From Novosphingobium subterraneum (GTDB taxonomy: Bacteria > Pseudomonadota > Alphaproteobacteria > Sphingomonadales > Sphingomonadaceae): 64,000 nt of DNA. The notes under the pieces are model-generated. The model saw only the letters and a program-made list of their open reading frames with translations, searched no databases and was not told the DNA's origin. Location: NCBI RefSeq assembly GCF_000807925.1, contig NZ_JRVC01000014.1, positions 1-64,000 of the forward strand, written 5' to 3'. A program made the translations under genes and the position numbers. Shown piece after piece: positions 26,695 through 35,843 of this stretch (position 1 is the first letter of the stretch; every line of letters begins with the position of its first letter).

Positions 26695-27662
26695 CTTCGC
26701 CCGTCAACAGCACCCGATCCTCGGACGAGGACTTCATCGCGGGGCAGATAGCGCGAATGGACTCCGGCGCCTGGACGGCAACGGACGAGGCAACGCTGCA
26801 GACCTGGCTCGATGAGGTCCCCGCCCGTCGTGGCCTGTTGCTGCGCATGGAAGCCGAATGGGTTGCACTCGACCCAGCTTCGGCCGCCACAGACTCCAAG
26901 AATGAAGAGCCATCAGCACCGCTTGCGATTTCATCCGCCGGTCGCTGGACTCGCCGTGGGTTGATGGGCGCTGCTGCCGCTTCGGTGGTTGGTGGTTACC
27001 TTGCTTTCTGGCTGGGAGACGGTGCCACTGATTTCGAGACGCGGGTGGGCGAGATCCGGCGGTTACCACTGGCCGACGGTTCGGTGATGACGATGAACTC
27101 TGCCAGCCAGATCAAGGTGAACCTTGCACAGGACGTTCGCCAGATCGCCCTGCTGCAGGGCGAGGCTTGGTTTGAGGTCGCCAAGGATGCCAAGCGGCCG
27201 TTCATTGTCCAGGTCGGCGACGTCCAGGTTCGCGCGGTCGGCACGGCGTTCTCGGTCAGGACCCGGGGAACGGCGGTGGAAGTGCTCGTGACAGAAGGCG
27301 TGGTCGAGACTTCCGCAAGGCACGACAGCAACCTGAAGCTGACCTTGAAGGGCGGGGACCGGGCGATCGTCGGCGCCAGTGCGCTGGTCGATTTCGAAAC
27401 CGGTCAGTCTACCAACGTCGACCGCGCGCTGGCGTGGCGCAGCGGAATGATCGATCTGAACGGCACGCCTCTCTCCAGCGCTGCCGAGGAATTCAACCGC
27501 TATAACCGGCGCCAGATCGTCATCGCCGATCCGGCGATCGCAGCCGAACAATTCGACGGTCTGTTTCGTGTAAACGATCCGGATGGTTTCGCAGAAGCGG
27601 TCAAAGCAAGCCTTGGGGTCCGCATAAATACTGCCGAGCCGGGAATTATCAGAATAGAGTAG
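26691..27662 (+). CDS. FecR-family anti-sigma factor/regulator
   Basis: A 323-aa FecR protein. The N-terminal cytoplasmic DUF4880-like region contains the Trp-containing segment WLDEVPARRGLLLRMEAEW. A single transmembrane helix lies at about residues 85-105 (GLMGAAAASVVGGYLAFWLG). The periplasmic FecR domain follows (VGEIRRLPLADGSVMTMNSAS, LLQGEAWFEVAKDAKRPF), and the C-terminal end resembles an STN-like fold (NRYNRRQIVIAD). It is translationally coupled to fecI by an ATGA overlap. It would relay the receptor signal across the inner membrane and control FecI. Confidence 0.93.
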   Translation: MTSPVNSTRSSDEDFIAGQIARMDSGAWTATDEATLQTWLDEVPARRGLLLRMEAEWVALDPASAATDSKNEEPSAPLAISSAGRWTRRGLMGAAAASVVGGYLAFWLGDGATDFETRVGEIRRLPLADGSVMTMNSASQIKVNLAQDVRQIALLQGEAWFEVAKDAKRPFIVQVGDVQVRAVGTAFSVRTRGTAVEVLVTEGVVETSARHDSNLKLTLKGGDRAIVGASALVDFETGQSTNVDRALAWRSGMIDLNGTPLSSAAEEFNRYNRRQIVIADPAIAAEQFDGLFRVNDPDGFAEAVKASLGVRINTAEPGIIRIE

Positions 27663-27670
27663 GCGACCTG

Positions 27671-27697
27671 AAAAAAGATCGGAAGCAAATCTTTTTT
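27671..27697. repeat. AT-rich inverted repeat between fecR and the receptor
   Basis: AAAAAAGAT and ATCTTTTTT form a perfect 9-bp inverted repeat with a 9-base loop, 8 bp after the fecR stop. It could be a weak bidirectional terminator separating fecIR from the receptor, or simply a promoter-associated structure. The T-run of its right arm directly precedes the GGAAGGATT element at 27698. Confidence 0.6.
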
Positions 27698-27777
27698 GGA
27701 AGGATTTTTGTTTCTGGGAGCTCTTGTTTGCACAGGCACAATCAAAAGCCTGGCAAGCCTGAATATGGGAGGGATTG

Positions 27778-30700
27778 ATGTCGGTTTCGAGAAATATACT
27801 GCTAGCTTCGTCAGCTATTGTTTGTGCGGTCTCCTCACAAGCCGAAGCCGCTGCGCAGACCCGGCAGTTCTCCATCGATGCGCAACCCGCCGAAACGGCG
27901 ATCAGCATCCTTGGCCGACAGGGCGATGTTCAGGTCATTGCCGCCAGAAAGGTAACGCGTTCGATCCGCACCAACGCCGTTCGCGGCGAAATGAGCGTTG
28001 GCGAGGCGCTTGACCGACTGCTTTCAGGGACGGGTCTTGCCGCGCGCCAGCTCGGCAACGGATCTTATGCCATCGTCACGAGAAGTCCGTCGACCACGGT
28101 GACGTCTCGGCCAGTGGCCCTGACACGCGCGTCCGCGTTGACCCCAGTTAGCGAAATGACACCGGTGGCGGCCGCCACCGCTCCTGCTGCTGCGCCCGAG
28201 GAAGCCATGCAGGACGCTCCTGCGCAGCAGCCGGAAATCGTCGTGAGCGGCTTTCGCGGCAGCCTGGTTCGCGCCCAGGACATCAAGCGCAAGTCAATCA
28301 ACCTGACCGAGAGCATTCTGGCCGAGGACATGGCCAAGATGCCGGACCTCAACCTTTCGGAGTCCATTCAGCGCCTGCCGGGCGTCGCGATCTCCCGCGA
28401 AGGTGGCGAAGGTCGCAACATCACCCTGCGTGGCTTTGCCCCGGATTTCACGCGCACGACACTCAACGGAATGGAGGTTCCTGCCAGCAGCGACGGTCTG
28501 GACTCGGGCGGTTTCACCATCAATGCCGGCCGTGCGTTCGACTTCCATATCTTTGCATCGGAGCTGTTCAACCGGGTCGATGTCCAGAAGACGCAGCGAG
28601 CATCGATCGAAGAGGGCGGCATCGCCGGTACAGTCGATCTCTATTCGGCAAAGCCGTTCGATTTCAACAAGCCGCAAGCCGTGATCTCGGCGCAGGGCGG
28701 CTACAATTCGATTACCCGCAAGGTCGATCCCCGCGTCACCGCCATGCTTTCCGATCAGTTTGCCGATGGCAGGGTCGGCGTGCTGGTGTCTGCCGCCTAC
28801 TCGGAACGCACCGTTTATCAGGAAGGCTTCGGCTCGGTCCGCTGGACATCGCCGTTCGTTAATGGCGACAGCTGGGCTGACACCAATCCCGTCGTGTCCG
28901 GGACGCCGGTGGACTGCCCGGCTGCCGACAATCTGGACTGCCTTTGGGCGCCGCGACTGCCTCGCGGCGATTTCTTCGGCAACAACCAGAAGCGTCTCGG
29001 CCTGACCGGCTCGCTGCAGTTCCGTCCGACGGACACCTTGGAAGTCAGCTTCGACGGGCTCTTCTCGCGCCTGGAAAACGACCGTCTCAGCTACAACTCG
29101 ATGGAGTGGCTGCTGACACATGGTCCGGCCGGCAATTTCGTCGGACAGACGCCCCGTTCGTTCACGATCGCGCCAGACGGCAAGCAATTGATTGCCGCGT
29201 CGTTTGACGATGTCACTTCGTGGTACGAAAGTCGTCACCAGACTTCGGTTTCGAAGTTCCAGCAGTATGTGGCTTCGGCCAAGTGGCAGGCGTCGGACAA
29301 CCTCAAGCTTGATGTCATGGCTGGCAAGGCGCGCGACGCGGCCGACCGCGAGGAGCTGCGCTTCTATGCACGATCAGTCCCGCACTTCTACTCGTATGAC
29401 TTCACCAAGAACCAGGACGTGCCGGTCCTCAACTATGGCAACTACGATCCGAACAACGCTGCAAACTTCATCAATGCGCTGACAGCGGCCAACCGCCTGA
29501 ACAAGGTGATCAAGGACAACTTTACCACCAAGGGCAACCTGGTTCTCGAGGCTGGCAACATAACCGCTCGCACCGGCGTGGCCTACAGCCGCAGGTCGGT
29601 GGCCTATTCCGAAGCGCAGGGCAACTTGCCCAGCTTTGCGCCGCAGACTTACCTGCAACCGTTCCCCATCTCCAACTTCGGCAAGGGCGTCGTCTCGGGT
29701 GGCCTGCCGACATTCGCCGTCTTCGATTTCGACAAGGTTGGCGCGTCCAACCTGATCTCCGATACTTACACGCCCAATACGGCTGCGGGCTGGGAAGTGA
29801 TCGAGAAGACACTGGGCGGCTACGGCGAAGTTACCGGGGAGTTCGACCTCGGCGGGATGGTTCTGCGCGCCAACGGTGGCGTCCGCTACGTGAAGACCAA
29901 CATCGATTCTCGGGCAACCATTGCCGGTTCTGCGGTTTCGGTGAAGCGCAGCTATGACAATTTCCTGCCTTCGCTCAATCTGGCGCTGAACATCACTCCC
30001 GACATCGTGGCGCGAGCCGCATATGCCCGATCGATGACGCGGCCGGGGCTGGGCTCGCTCAACATCGCCGCCCCGACCTTCGAATACACCACAAGGACCG
30101 TCGGCAATCTCGGCAATCCGGACCTCAAGCCGTACCTTTCCAACGATTACGACGTCGGGCTGGAGTGGTACTTCAGCAAGGGCGGACTGGTCGCTGTCGG
30201 TCTGTTCAAGAAGGATATCATCAGCTCGCTCAGCACTGCTGTGGTGACCAAGCCGGTGCCGCAGGAATACTGGCAGGCGATCTACGCCGATCCCCGCTAT
30301 GACGCATCCTACAATGCCGATCCGGCCAAGGTGCCCTACACCTTCTTCCAGGCGGTCAACACCCCTGGCGGCAACAGCGTGAAGGGTGTCGAAGTCACGC
30401 TCAACGCGCCGTTCACGTTCCTGCCGGGCGTCCTGTCCTACTTTGGCGTGGCATCGAACTACACCCATGTATCGGCGCGTGACTCAACGGGCCTTTCGCC
30501 CAATTCGTACAATTTCACCGGCTATTTTGACACCGGTAGCATGGGCATTCGCGTTTCGGTGAACAAGCGCGATGACTATCTGTTGAGTGAACCGGGCGGA
30601 AACGGCCACGTTCAGGAGCGCAAGTACGGTCCGACCCATGTCGACCTGTCGGCTTATTACAACATCACGCCAAAGTTGACCCTGACGGTACAGGGCATCA

Positions 30701-30816
30701 ACATCACGAACGAGAAGGAGCGGATATACGGCACCGGCGACGGCAGCCAGTATCTGGGCCGCGAGTTCTCGCGGACGGGGGCGCAGTGGTTCGTCGGAGC
30801 GCGCTACCAGTTCTGA
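27778..30816 (+). CDS. TonB-dependent receptor with N-terminal STN signalling domain
   Basis: A 1012-aa receptor from the ATG at 27778 (GGGAGGG at 27767-27773). The signal peptide is followed by a secretin/TonB short N-terminal domain (about residues 28-95: FSIDAQPAETAISILGRQGDV, GEALDRLLSGTGLAARQLG). A Pro/Ala-rich linker, a TonB-box-like EIVVSGFRGSL and a plug follow (NLSESIQRLPGVAISREGG, ITLRGFAPDFTRTTLNG). The barrel ends GARYQF. The STN domain is what contacts FecR in signalling receptors. It lies downstream of fecIR and upstream of an esterase and pectin methylesterase, so a pectin-derived oligosaccharide is the probable ligand (inference). Confidence 0.94.
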   Translation: MSVSRNILLASSAIVCAVSSQAEAAAQTRQFSIDAQPAETAISILGRQGDVQVIAARKVTRSIRTNAVRGEMSVGEALDRLLSGTGLAARQLGNGSYAIVTRSPSTTVTSRPVALTRASALTPVSEMTPVAAATAPAAAPEEAMQDAPAQQPEIVVSGFRGSLVRAQDIKRKSINLTESILAEDMAKMPDLNLSESIQRLPGVAISREGGEGRNITLRGFAPDFTRTTLNGMEVPASSDGLDSGGFTINAGRAFDFHIFASELFNRVDVQKTQRASIEEGGIAGTVDLYSAKPFDFNKPQAVISAQGGYNSITRKVDPRVTAMLSDQFADGRVGVLVSAAYSERTVYQEGFGSVRWTSPFVNGDSWADTNPVVSGTPVDCPAADNLDCLWAPRLPRGDFFGNNQKRLGLTGSLQFRPTDTLEVSFDGLFSRLENDRLSYNSMEWLLTHGPAGNFVGQTPRSFTIAPDGKQLIAASFDDVTSWYESRHQTSVSKFQQYVASAKWQASDNLKLDVMAGKARDAADREELRFYARSVPHFYSYDFTKNQDVPVLNYGNYDPNNAANFINALTAANRLNKVIKDNFTTKGNLVLEAGNITARTGVAYSRRSVAYSEAQGNLPSFAPQTYLQPFPISNFGKGVVSGGLPTFAVFDFDKVGASNLISDTYTPNTAAGWEVIEKTLGGYGEVTGEFDLGGMVLRANGGVRYVKTNIDSRATIAGSAVSVKRSYDNFLPSLNLALNITPDIVARAAYARSMTRPGLGSLNIAAPTFEYTTRTVGNLGNPDLKPYLSNDYDVGLEWYFSKGGLVAVGLFKKDIISSLSTAVVTKPVPQEYWQAIYADPRYDASYNADPAKVPYTFFQAVNTPGGNSVKGVEVTLNAPFTFLPGVLSYFGVASNYTHVSARDSTGLSPNSYNFTGYFDTGSMGIRVSVNKRDDYLLSEPGGNGHVQERKYGPTHVDLSAYYNITPKLTLTVQGINITNEKERIYGTGDGSQYLGREFSRTGAQWFVGARYQF

Positions 30817-30879
30817 CGATGACTGGGCCGTCCGCAAATCCCCTCGCGGGCGGCCCCCTTGCATGAAAGCGGCCGGTTG

Positions 30880-31860
30880 ATGACGCTGTTGAGGATGGCA
30901 CTTGCGGCTGCAGCTGCCTGCGGGTTGACCGGTTCGTTGCCGGCAACCGCAAGAGAGGTGGACGACAGCTATACCGTCGCCCAGCGCTTCGAGCGGTACA
31001 AAGATCAGTACAGCGGGATCACCTGGCCGGCAGTGACCCTTGCCGAGGGACAGGAGATCCTGTTCGACCGTTCCTACAAGCGCCTGTCTGATCGCAGCCT
31101 TGGCCTTGATGTATTCCTGCCGTCGCAGAAACGACGGCTGGGCACTGCACTGGTGCTGGTTCACGGAGGTGCCTGGCGATCGGGCGACAAGAGCCACTTT
31201 TACGCACTGGCCAGCCGCCTCGCCGGACTGGGCCATACCGTAATTCTTCCCGAGTATCGTCTGGCGCCCGAAGCCGGGTATCCTTCGGGAATGACCGATG
31301 CGGCAGACGCCCTGCGCTGGGTGCACGACAATGCGGCTCACTTTGGCATCAAGCCCGGTTGGATAGCTGTAGGCGGAGCGTCATCCGGCGGGCAGATGGC
31401 GGCTTTGCTCGCATATGACGCAAGGTTACGCACCGACGAGGCGGGCCGCATGGTACCAGTCGCAGCCCTGATCGATCTCGACGGGGTGCTCGACATGACC
31501 GATCCGTTGGCGTTGCAGTTCGAGAATGCGGCGGGCGGCAAGTCGCCCTTTGCGCAATGGGTCGGTGGATCGTTCGAAAGCGCCCCGCAGACCTGGATCG
31601 ACGCAAGTGCCGCGCATCATGTTTCGCCGAGGTCTCCGCCGACCCTGATCCTCGGGAGCGGCATCCCGCGTTTTACCGCAGGGAGAGTGGCTGTGCTGGC
31701 GGCGCTGAAAAGCCATGGAACGCGGACGGAAGTATATGATCTGGTCGATGCCCCACACGATTTCTGGCTTTTTGAGCCGTGGCTGACACCTACCGCGCGC
31801 AGGATCGACCGGTTTCTGCGTGCCCTTCTGAGTTCCAGCCAGACTGGGGATGGGCGATGA
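30880..31860 (+). CDS. Exported alpha/beta-hydrolase, acetyl/feruloyl esterase-like
   Basis: A 326-aa hydrolase starting at the ATG at 30880, with a signal peptide (LRMALAAAAACGLTGSLPATARE). The oxyanion motif HGGAWRSGD, the nucleophile elbow GGASSGG and a late DAPHDFW with the probable catalytic His place it in the BD-FAE/HSL-like esterases that deacetylate or deferuloylate plant polysaccharides. Its stop overlaps the start of the pectin methylesterase (ATGA). Removal of acetyl or feruloyl groups from pectin is therefore plausible. The exact ester bond is not determinable. Confidence 0.85.
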   Translation: MTLLRMALAAAAACGLTGSLPATAREVDDSYTVAQRFERYKDQYSGITWPAVTLAEGQEILFDRSYKRLSDRSLGLDVFLPSQKRRLGTALVLVHGGAWRSGDKSHFYALASRLAGLGHTVILPEYRLAPEAGYPSGMTDAADALRWVHDNAAHFGIKPGWIAVGGASSGGQMAALLAYDARLRTDEAGRMVPVAALIDLDGVLDMTDPLALQFENAAGGKSPFAQWVGGSFESAPQTWIDASAAHHVSPRSPPTLILGSGIPRFTAGRVAVLAALKSHGTRTEVYDLVDAPHDFWLFEPWLTPTARRIDRFLRALLSSSQTGDGR

Positions 31861-32966
31861 AGTTCTGCTTGGGAGTCCTCGCCGCAGCACTGCTCGGCGG
31901 AGCGTCCGCTGTGGCCAGTCCTGCCGCCGATACATACGCTGTTGCACGGGACTGCACTCGGTCTGCCTTGCCTTGCTACACCTCGCTGCAGCTCGCCCTG
32001 AACGCGGCCGAGCGGGATCAGTCCGAACGATGGATCGAGATCCGCGTCATGCCGGGCGATTACGAAGAGAAGCCCGTGATCCGGCGCAACCGCATCAAGA
32101 TCGTTGGGGCGGGGCGGAACGTCAGCCGCCTCCACTTCGGCGCCGTGGCACAGACATCGGGCCGTTATCACCGCGCCAACTGGGGAACGCCGGGATCCGC
32201 CACGCTCACGATCAATGCAGCCGAGGTGCGCATTTCGGACATCACGATCGAGAACACCTTTGACTATCTGGCCAACGATGCGCTCGCAGGCAGCGATGAA
32301 GGCAAGATTGCCAACCCGCAAGCCGTTGCGCTTCTCCTCGATGTGGCCAGCGACAGCGTGGCGATCAGCGATGCAGCGATACTCGGCTATCAGGATACCC
32401 TTTTCACGAATGGCGGCCGGGCCTGGATCGCGCGCTCGCTGATTTCCGGCAATATCGACTTCATCTTCGGTAACGGACAGCTGCTGATCGAAGACAGCGA
32501 AATCCGGACGCGAAAGAGGGCCGCGGAAATCGCACCGGGCGAGTTTCATTCCTTCATTGCGGCGCCCTCCACCCCTCTATCCCAGTCTACAGGCCTCGTG
32601 ATCTATCGCAGCCGCCTGACGCGCGAGCCGGGCGTGCCGGACGCTTCGGTCGCGCTCGCCCGACCATGGCATCCGACAAAGCGCTTTGCCGATGGCCGCT
32701 ACGCCGATCCTGAAGCTGTCGGACATGCGCTTTTCATCGAATGCCACATGGACGCGCATATCCATCCCGACCATTGGGCGCCGATGAATGGAACGTCGAG
32801 GGACGGGACCATGGGTACCGTCTTCCACCCGCAAGACGCGCGCTTTGCCGAACGGGGATCGACCGGCCCCGGCGCGGCATCGAAGCCAATCGGGATGACT
32901 TGGCGCGACGCACGTTCCCTGCAGGAGATCAGGCAGGAATTCGCCAGTATCCCGCTCGGCCGGTAG
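31857..32966 (+). CDS. Pectinesterase (pectin methylesterase, CE8-like)
   Basis: A 369-aa right-handed beta-helix esterase with a signal peptide (LGVLAAALLGGASAVASPA). The CE8 motifs are present in order: GYQDTLFT, containing the catalytic Asp, then GNIDFIFGNGQ with the second Asp, and ARPWHPT with the conserved Arg-Pro-Trp. It removes methyl esters from homogalacturonan, giving polygalacturonate and methanol. It is translationally coupled to the upstream esterase. No pectate lyase or polygalacturonase is in the window, so depolymerisation must be encoded elsewhere. It converges with the uronate operon, whose last gene ends 62 bp away. Confidence 0.92.
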   Translation: MKFCLGVLAAALLGGASAVASPAADTYAVARDCTRSALPCYTSLQLALNAAERDQSERWIEIRVMPGDYEEKPVIRRNRIKIVGAGRNVSRLHFGAVAQTSGRYHRANWGTPGSATLTINAAEVRISDITIENTFDYLANDALAGSDEGKIANPQAVALLLDVASDSVAISDAAILGYQDTLFTNGGRAWIARSLISGNIDFIFGNGQLLIEDSEIRTRKRAAEIAPGEFHSFIAAPSTPLSQSTGLVIYRSRLTREPGVPDASVALARPWHPTKRFADGRYADPEAVGHALFIECHMDAHIHPDHWAPMNGTSRDGTMGTVFHPQDARFAERGSTGPGAASKPIGMTWRDARSLQEIRQEFASIPLGR

Positions 32967-33028
32967 CGGATCTCATCAGACCTGCCCCAAACTTGCGAGC
33001 CGACGGCTACAGGATGGGGCCAATCAGG

Positions 33029-34390
33029 CTATTGCGGCCGCCAACTGCTGGTAAGCAGCCCGCCTTCACCGAACAGCGCGGTCATGGGATCGGCGCTTTT
33101 GGCGGCGCGGGAGAGTTTGTCGGCGAGGGGGTCGTCGACGGGTCCGTTGTGGCCTTGCAGGTGGTGGATCCAGGCGGTCAGGCCTTCGCGTATGGCGGGG
33201 CAGGTGCGGCCGTGTTTCTCGTTGTGCGCCAGCGTCTCGAGCCAGCGCTGCGGGATCTTCTGCGAACCGTCCATGGCGATCTGGATCAGGCGGTGGTTGA
33301 GGCTGGGATTGGCGAAGCGGGCGATGAGGGCGTCGGCATAGGCGGCAAGGTCCTGCCCCGGTGCGGTCGCGATCGTCGGTGCGGCTTCGTTGCGCATCAA
33401 CTGCTCGGCAAGGCTGCGCAAGGCAGGATCGGCAATGGCTTCGTGGACATATTCATGGCCCGCCCTGAGCCCGCAGTATGCCAGCAGCGAGTGCGCGCCG
33501 TTGAGCATGCGCAGCTTGGCCGTCTCGTAAGGGGCAACCTCGGAGACGATCTGCGCGCCGACAGCTTCCCAGCGCGGACGCGGGGACGCAAAGCGGTCCT
33601 CGATCACCCACTGGCTGAACGGTTCGGTGACGACACAAGCTTCATCCTGGCAGGCTTCATCCTGGCAGGCCTCGTCTTCAGGACCGCCCAGCGCTGCTGC
33701 CACCGCCGCGCGGTCCTCGTCGGTCGTGGCGGGCACGATGCGGTCGATCATCGTCGCGGGGCAGGTGCAGTTCCGATCGAACCAGTCCACCAGATCAGGC
33801 TCGTGCCGGGCAAGGTACTGGCGCATCAGGCGCTCGAGTATCGCGCCGTTCTCGGCCAGGTTGTCGCACGACAGCAGCGTCACGCCGGGCAGTCCCGCCT
33901 TGGCCCGCGCCAGCAGGCCTTGCGTGACGAAGTAGTAGAAGCTCAAGGAATGCGCGAGGTCGAAGTCGAGGCTGCCAACAGGATTGCGGCAATAGCCCTT
34001 CTCGGTCACCGTCAGGCTGACGATGCGGGTGGCAGGCGCAGCCACGGCGGCAATCACCGCATCGGGTTCCTCGCTCGCCACCAGCACGTTGCGGACCGAT
34101 CCCACGATCCTCGCGCGCATCCCGTCGTCCGATTGCTCGGCCACCGTATAGAGCCCGCCTTGCGGGTTCATCTGCCGCGCAACGCCTGCCGAGCGCAGCG
34201 AGACACCGGTGATCATCCAGTCACGGTCACCAGCATTCATCGCCGCATCGGTGTACCAGGCCTGATGCGCGCGGTGGAATGCGCCGATGCCGAAGTGGAC
34301 GATGCCAACCTCTTGGCTTTCGCGATCGTAGAGCGGGCGAGCAACCTCTGCGGGCAGGGCTGCCAGCGTGTCCGGGGACAGGCGCTTCAC
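33029..34390 (-). CDS. uxuB: Fructuronate reductase/mannitol dehydrogenase family oxidoreductase
   Basis: A 453-aa polyol-specific long-chain dehydrogenase. The N-terminal Rossmann region has GIVHFGIGAFHRAHQAWY, and the family signature is TVTEKGYCRNP. The catalytic domain has the Lys-containing MLNGAHSLLAY, with conserved EPFSQWVIEDRF upstream. It would reduce D-fructuronate to D-mannonate with NADH in the cytoplasm, between UxaC and ManD. It uses a GTG start overlapping the uxaC stop. A threefold DEACQ-like tandem repeat lies directly before the EPF motif (33640-33684). Tagaturonate reductase activity is the main alternative, but adjacent UxaC and ManD favour UxuB. Confidence 0.9.
   Translation of the reverse strand: MKRLSPDTLAALPAEVARPLYDRESQEVGIVHFGIGAFHRAHQAWYTDAAMNAGDRDWMITGVSLRSAGVARQMNPQGGLYTVAEQSDDGMRARIVGSVRNVLVASEEPDAVIAAVAAPATRIVSLTVTEKGYCRNPVGSLDFDLAHSLSFYYFVTQGLLARAKAGLPGVTLLSCDNLAENGAILERLMRQYLARHEPDLVDWFDRNCTCPATMIDRIVPATTDEDRAAVAAALGGPEDEACQDEACQDEACVVTEPFSQWVIEDRFASPRPRWEAVGAQIVSEVAPYETAKLRMLNGAHSLLAYCGLRAGHEYVHEAIADPALRSLAEQLMRNEAAPTIATAPGQDLAAYADALIARFANPSLNHRLIQIAMDGSQKIPQRWLETLAHNEKHGRTCPAIREGLTAWIHHLQGHNGPVDDPLADKLSRAAKSADPMTALFGEGGLLTSSWRPQ
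33640..33684 (-). repeat. In-frame 15-bp tandem repeat inside uxuB
   Basis: Two identical 15-bp units (33640-33654 and 33655-33669) and a third diverged unit encode DEACQ-DEACQ-DEACV. They lie just before the conserved VTEPFSQWVIED segment. The insertion keeps the frame and adds about ten residues to a surface-like loop. It looks like slippage, and length variation between strains would be expected. Confidence 0.85.
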
Positions 34391-35802
34391 AGGTTATAGG
34401 CCTTCTTCGCCAGATTGTACGACAGGTCCTGCGCAAGCTCTGCCGCTTCCCAGTCCTCGATGCGGTGCTCGGCCACCAGCTGTGCCAGGAAGCCGCAATC
34501 GATGCGCCGGGCAACGTCGTGCCGTGCCGGGATCGAAAGGAAGGCGCGGGTATCGTCGTTGAAGCCGACGGTGTTGTAGAAGCCCGCCGTCTCGGTCGTC
34601 ATCTGGCGGAAGCGCTTCATGCCTTCCGGGCTGTCGTGGAACCACCAGGCCGGGCCGAGCTTGAGGCAGGGGTAGTGCCCGGCCAGCGGCGCGAGTTCGC
34701 GGGCATAGGCGCTCTCGTCCAGCGTGAAGAGGATGATCGAGAGGTCCTTCTCGTTGCCGAACCGGTCGAGGAGGGGCTTCAGGGCATGGACGAAGTCGGT
34801 GCGGGTCGGGATGTCGGCGCCCTTGTCGCGCCCGAAGCGTTCGAACAGCGCGGCATTGTGGTTGCGGAAGGACCCGGGGTGGATCTGCATGACAAGGCCA
34901 TCGTCCAGGCTCATCGCCGCCATCTCGGTCAGCATCTGGGCGCGGAACAGCTCGGCGTCCGAGGAATGGAACTCGCCCGAAACCACCCGCTCGAACAGCG
35001 CAGCCGCTTCGGATGCGGAAAGGTTGGCGGTTGCTGCGGTGGGATGGCCATGGTCGGTGCTGGTCGCGCCCATGTCCTTGAAGAAGGCGCGGCGCTGGCG
35101 GTGGGCGGCAAGGTAGCCGGCCCACGTGCGGCAGTCCTCGCCGGTCAGCCCCGAGAACAGGTCGAGGTTCGCTGAAAAACCCTCGAACTCCGGGTCGATC
35201 ACCGGATCGGGACGATAGGCGGTGATGACGCGGCCCTGCCATCCGCCGGCGCGCGCGTTCTCGGCGCGGATCGCGGCGTGGTGCTCCAGAGTGTCGAGCG
35301 GGCTCTCGGTCGTGGCGATGACCTCGATGTTGTAGCGATCGAACAGCGCGCGCGGGCGGAAGCTGTCGCTGGCCAGCATCTCGGTGATCGTGTCGAAATA
35401 GAGGTCGGCAGTCTCCGCGCCCAGCTGCACGCCCATGCCGAAGGCCTCGGCGAAGACCCAGTCGAGCCACATCCGCGAAGGCGTGCCGCGAAACAGCCAG
35501 TAGCGTTCGGCGAACAGCCGCCATGCCGCGCGCGGATCGACCGCCTTGTTGCGCACGCCAAGGTCTTCCAGCGCCACCCCTTGCGAATAGAGCATGCGGA
35601 AGACGTAGTGGTCGGGCACCAGCAACAGGTCGGTGGCATTGCCGAAGGTCTCGTTGCCCGCAAACCAGCGCGGATCGGTATGACCATGCGGGCTGACGAT
35701 CGGCAAACCCGCAACGCTTGCATGAAGCTCGCGCGCAATCGCGCGCACCGATGGATCGGCCGGCAAAAGCCGGTCCGGATGAAGCTCAAGTATGCGGGGC
35801 AT
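34387..35802 (-). CDS. uxaC: Glucuronate (uronate) isomerase
   Basis: A 471-aa uronate isomerase, the standard length for the family, from the ATG at 35802. Signature segments are LPIVSPHGHTDPRWF with the metal-binding HxH, GNATDLLLVPDHYVFRML, ATTESPLDTLEHH and the C-terminal RRIDCGFLAQLVAEHRI. The enzyme converts D-glucuronate to D-fructuronate, and D-galacturonate to D-tagaturonate, in the cytoplasm. It follows gntR copy 1 by 41 bp and overlaps uxuB (GTGA), giving a gntR-uxaC-uxuB operon. The divergent operator region would control it. Confidence 0.95.
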   Translation of the reverse strand: MPRILELHPDRLLPADPSVRAIARELHASVAGLPIVSPHGHTDPRWFAGNETFGNATDLLLVPDHYVFRMLYSQGVALEDLGVRNKAVDPRAAWRLFAERYWLFRGTPSRMWLDWVFAEAFGMGVQLGAETADLYFDTITEMLASDSFRPRALFDRYNIEVIATTESPLDTLEHHAAIRAENARAGGWQGRVITAYRPDPVIDPEFEGFSANLDLFSGLTGEDCRTWAGYLAAHRQRRAFFKDMGATSTDHGHPTAATANLSASEAAALFERVVSGEFHSSDAELFRAQMLTEMAAMSLDDGLVMQIHPGSFRNHNAALFERFGRDKGADIPTRTDFVHALKPLLDRFGNEKDLSIILFTLDESAYARELAPLAGHYPCLKLGPAWWFHDSPEGMKRFRQMTTETAGFYNTVGFNDDTRAFLSIPARHDVARRIDCGFLAQLVAEHRIEDWEAAELAQDLSYNLAKKAYNL

Positions 35803-35843
35803 TTCTACTCTTTCAGACCGTATTTGAAGTGATCCAGCGAAAT

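Noticed and set aside
32998..33008. AGCCG-A-CGGCT between the convergent pectinesterase and uxuB genes
   Set aside because: Short stem and no T-tract on either strand; likely chance in GC-rich DNA.
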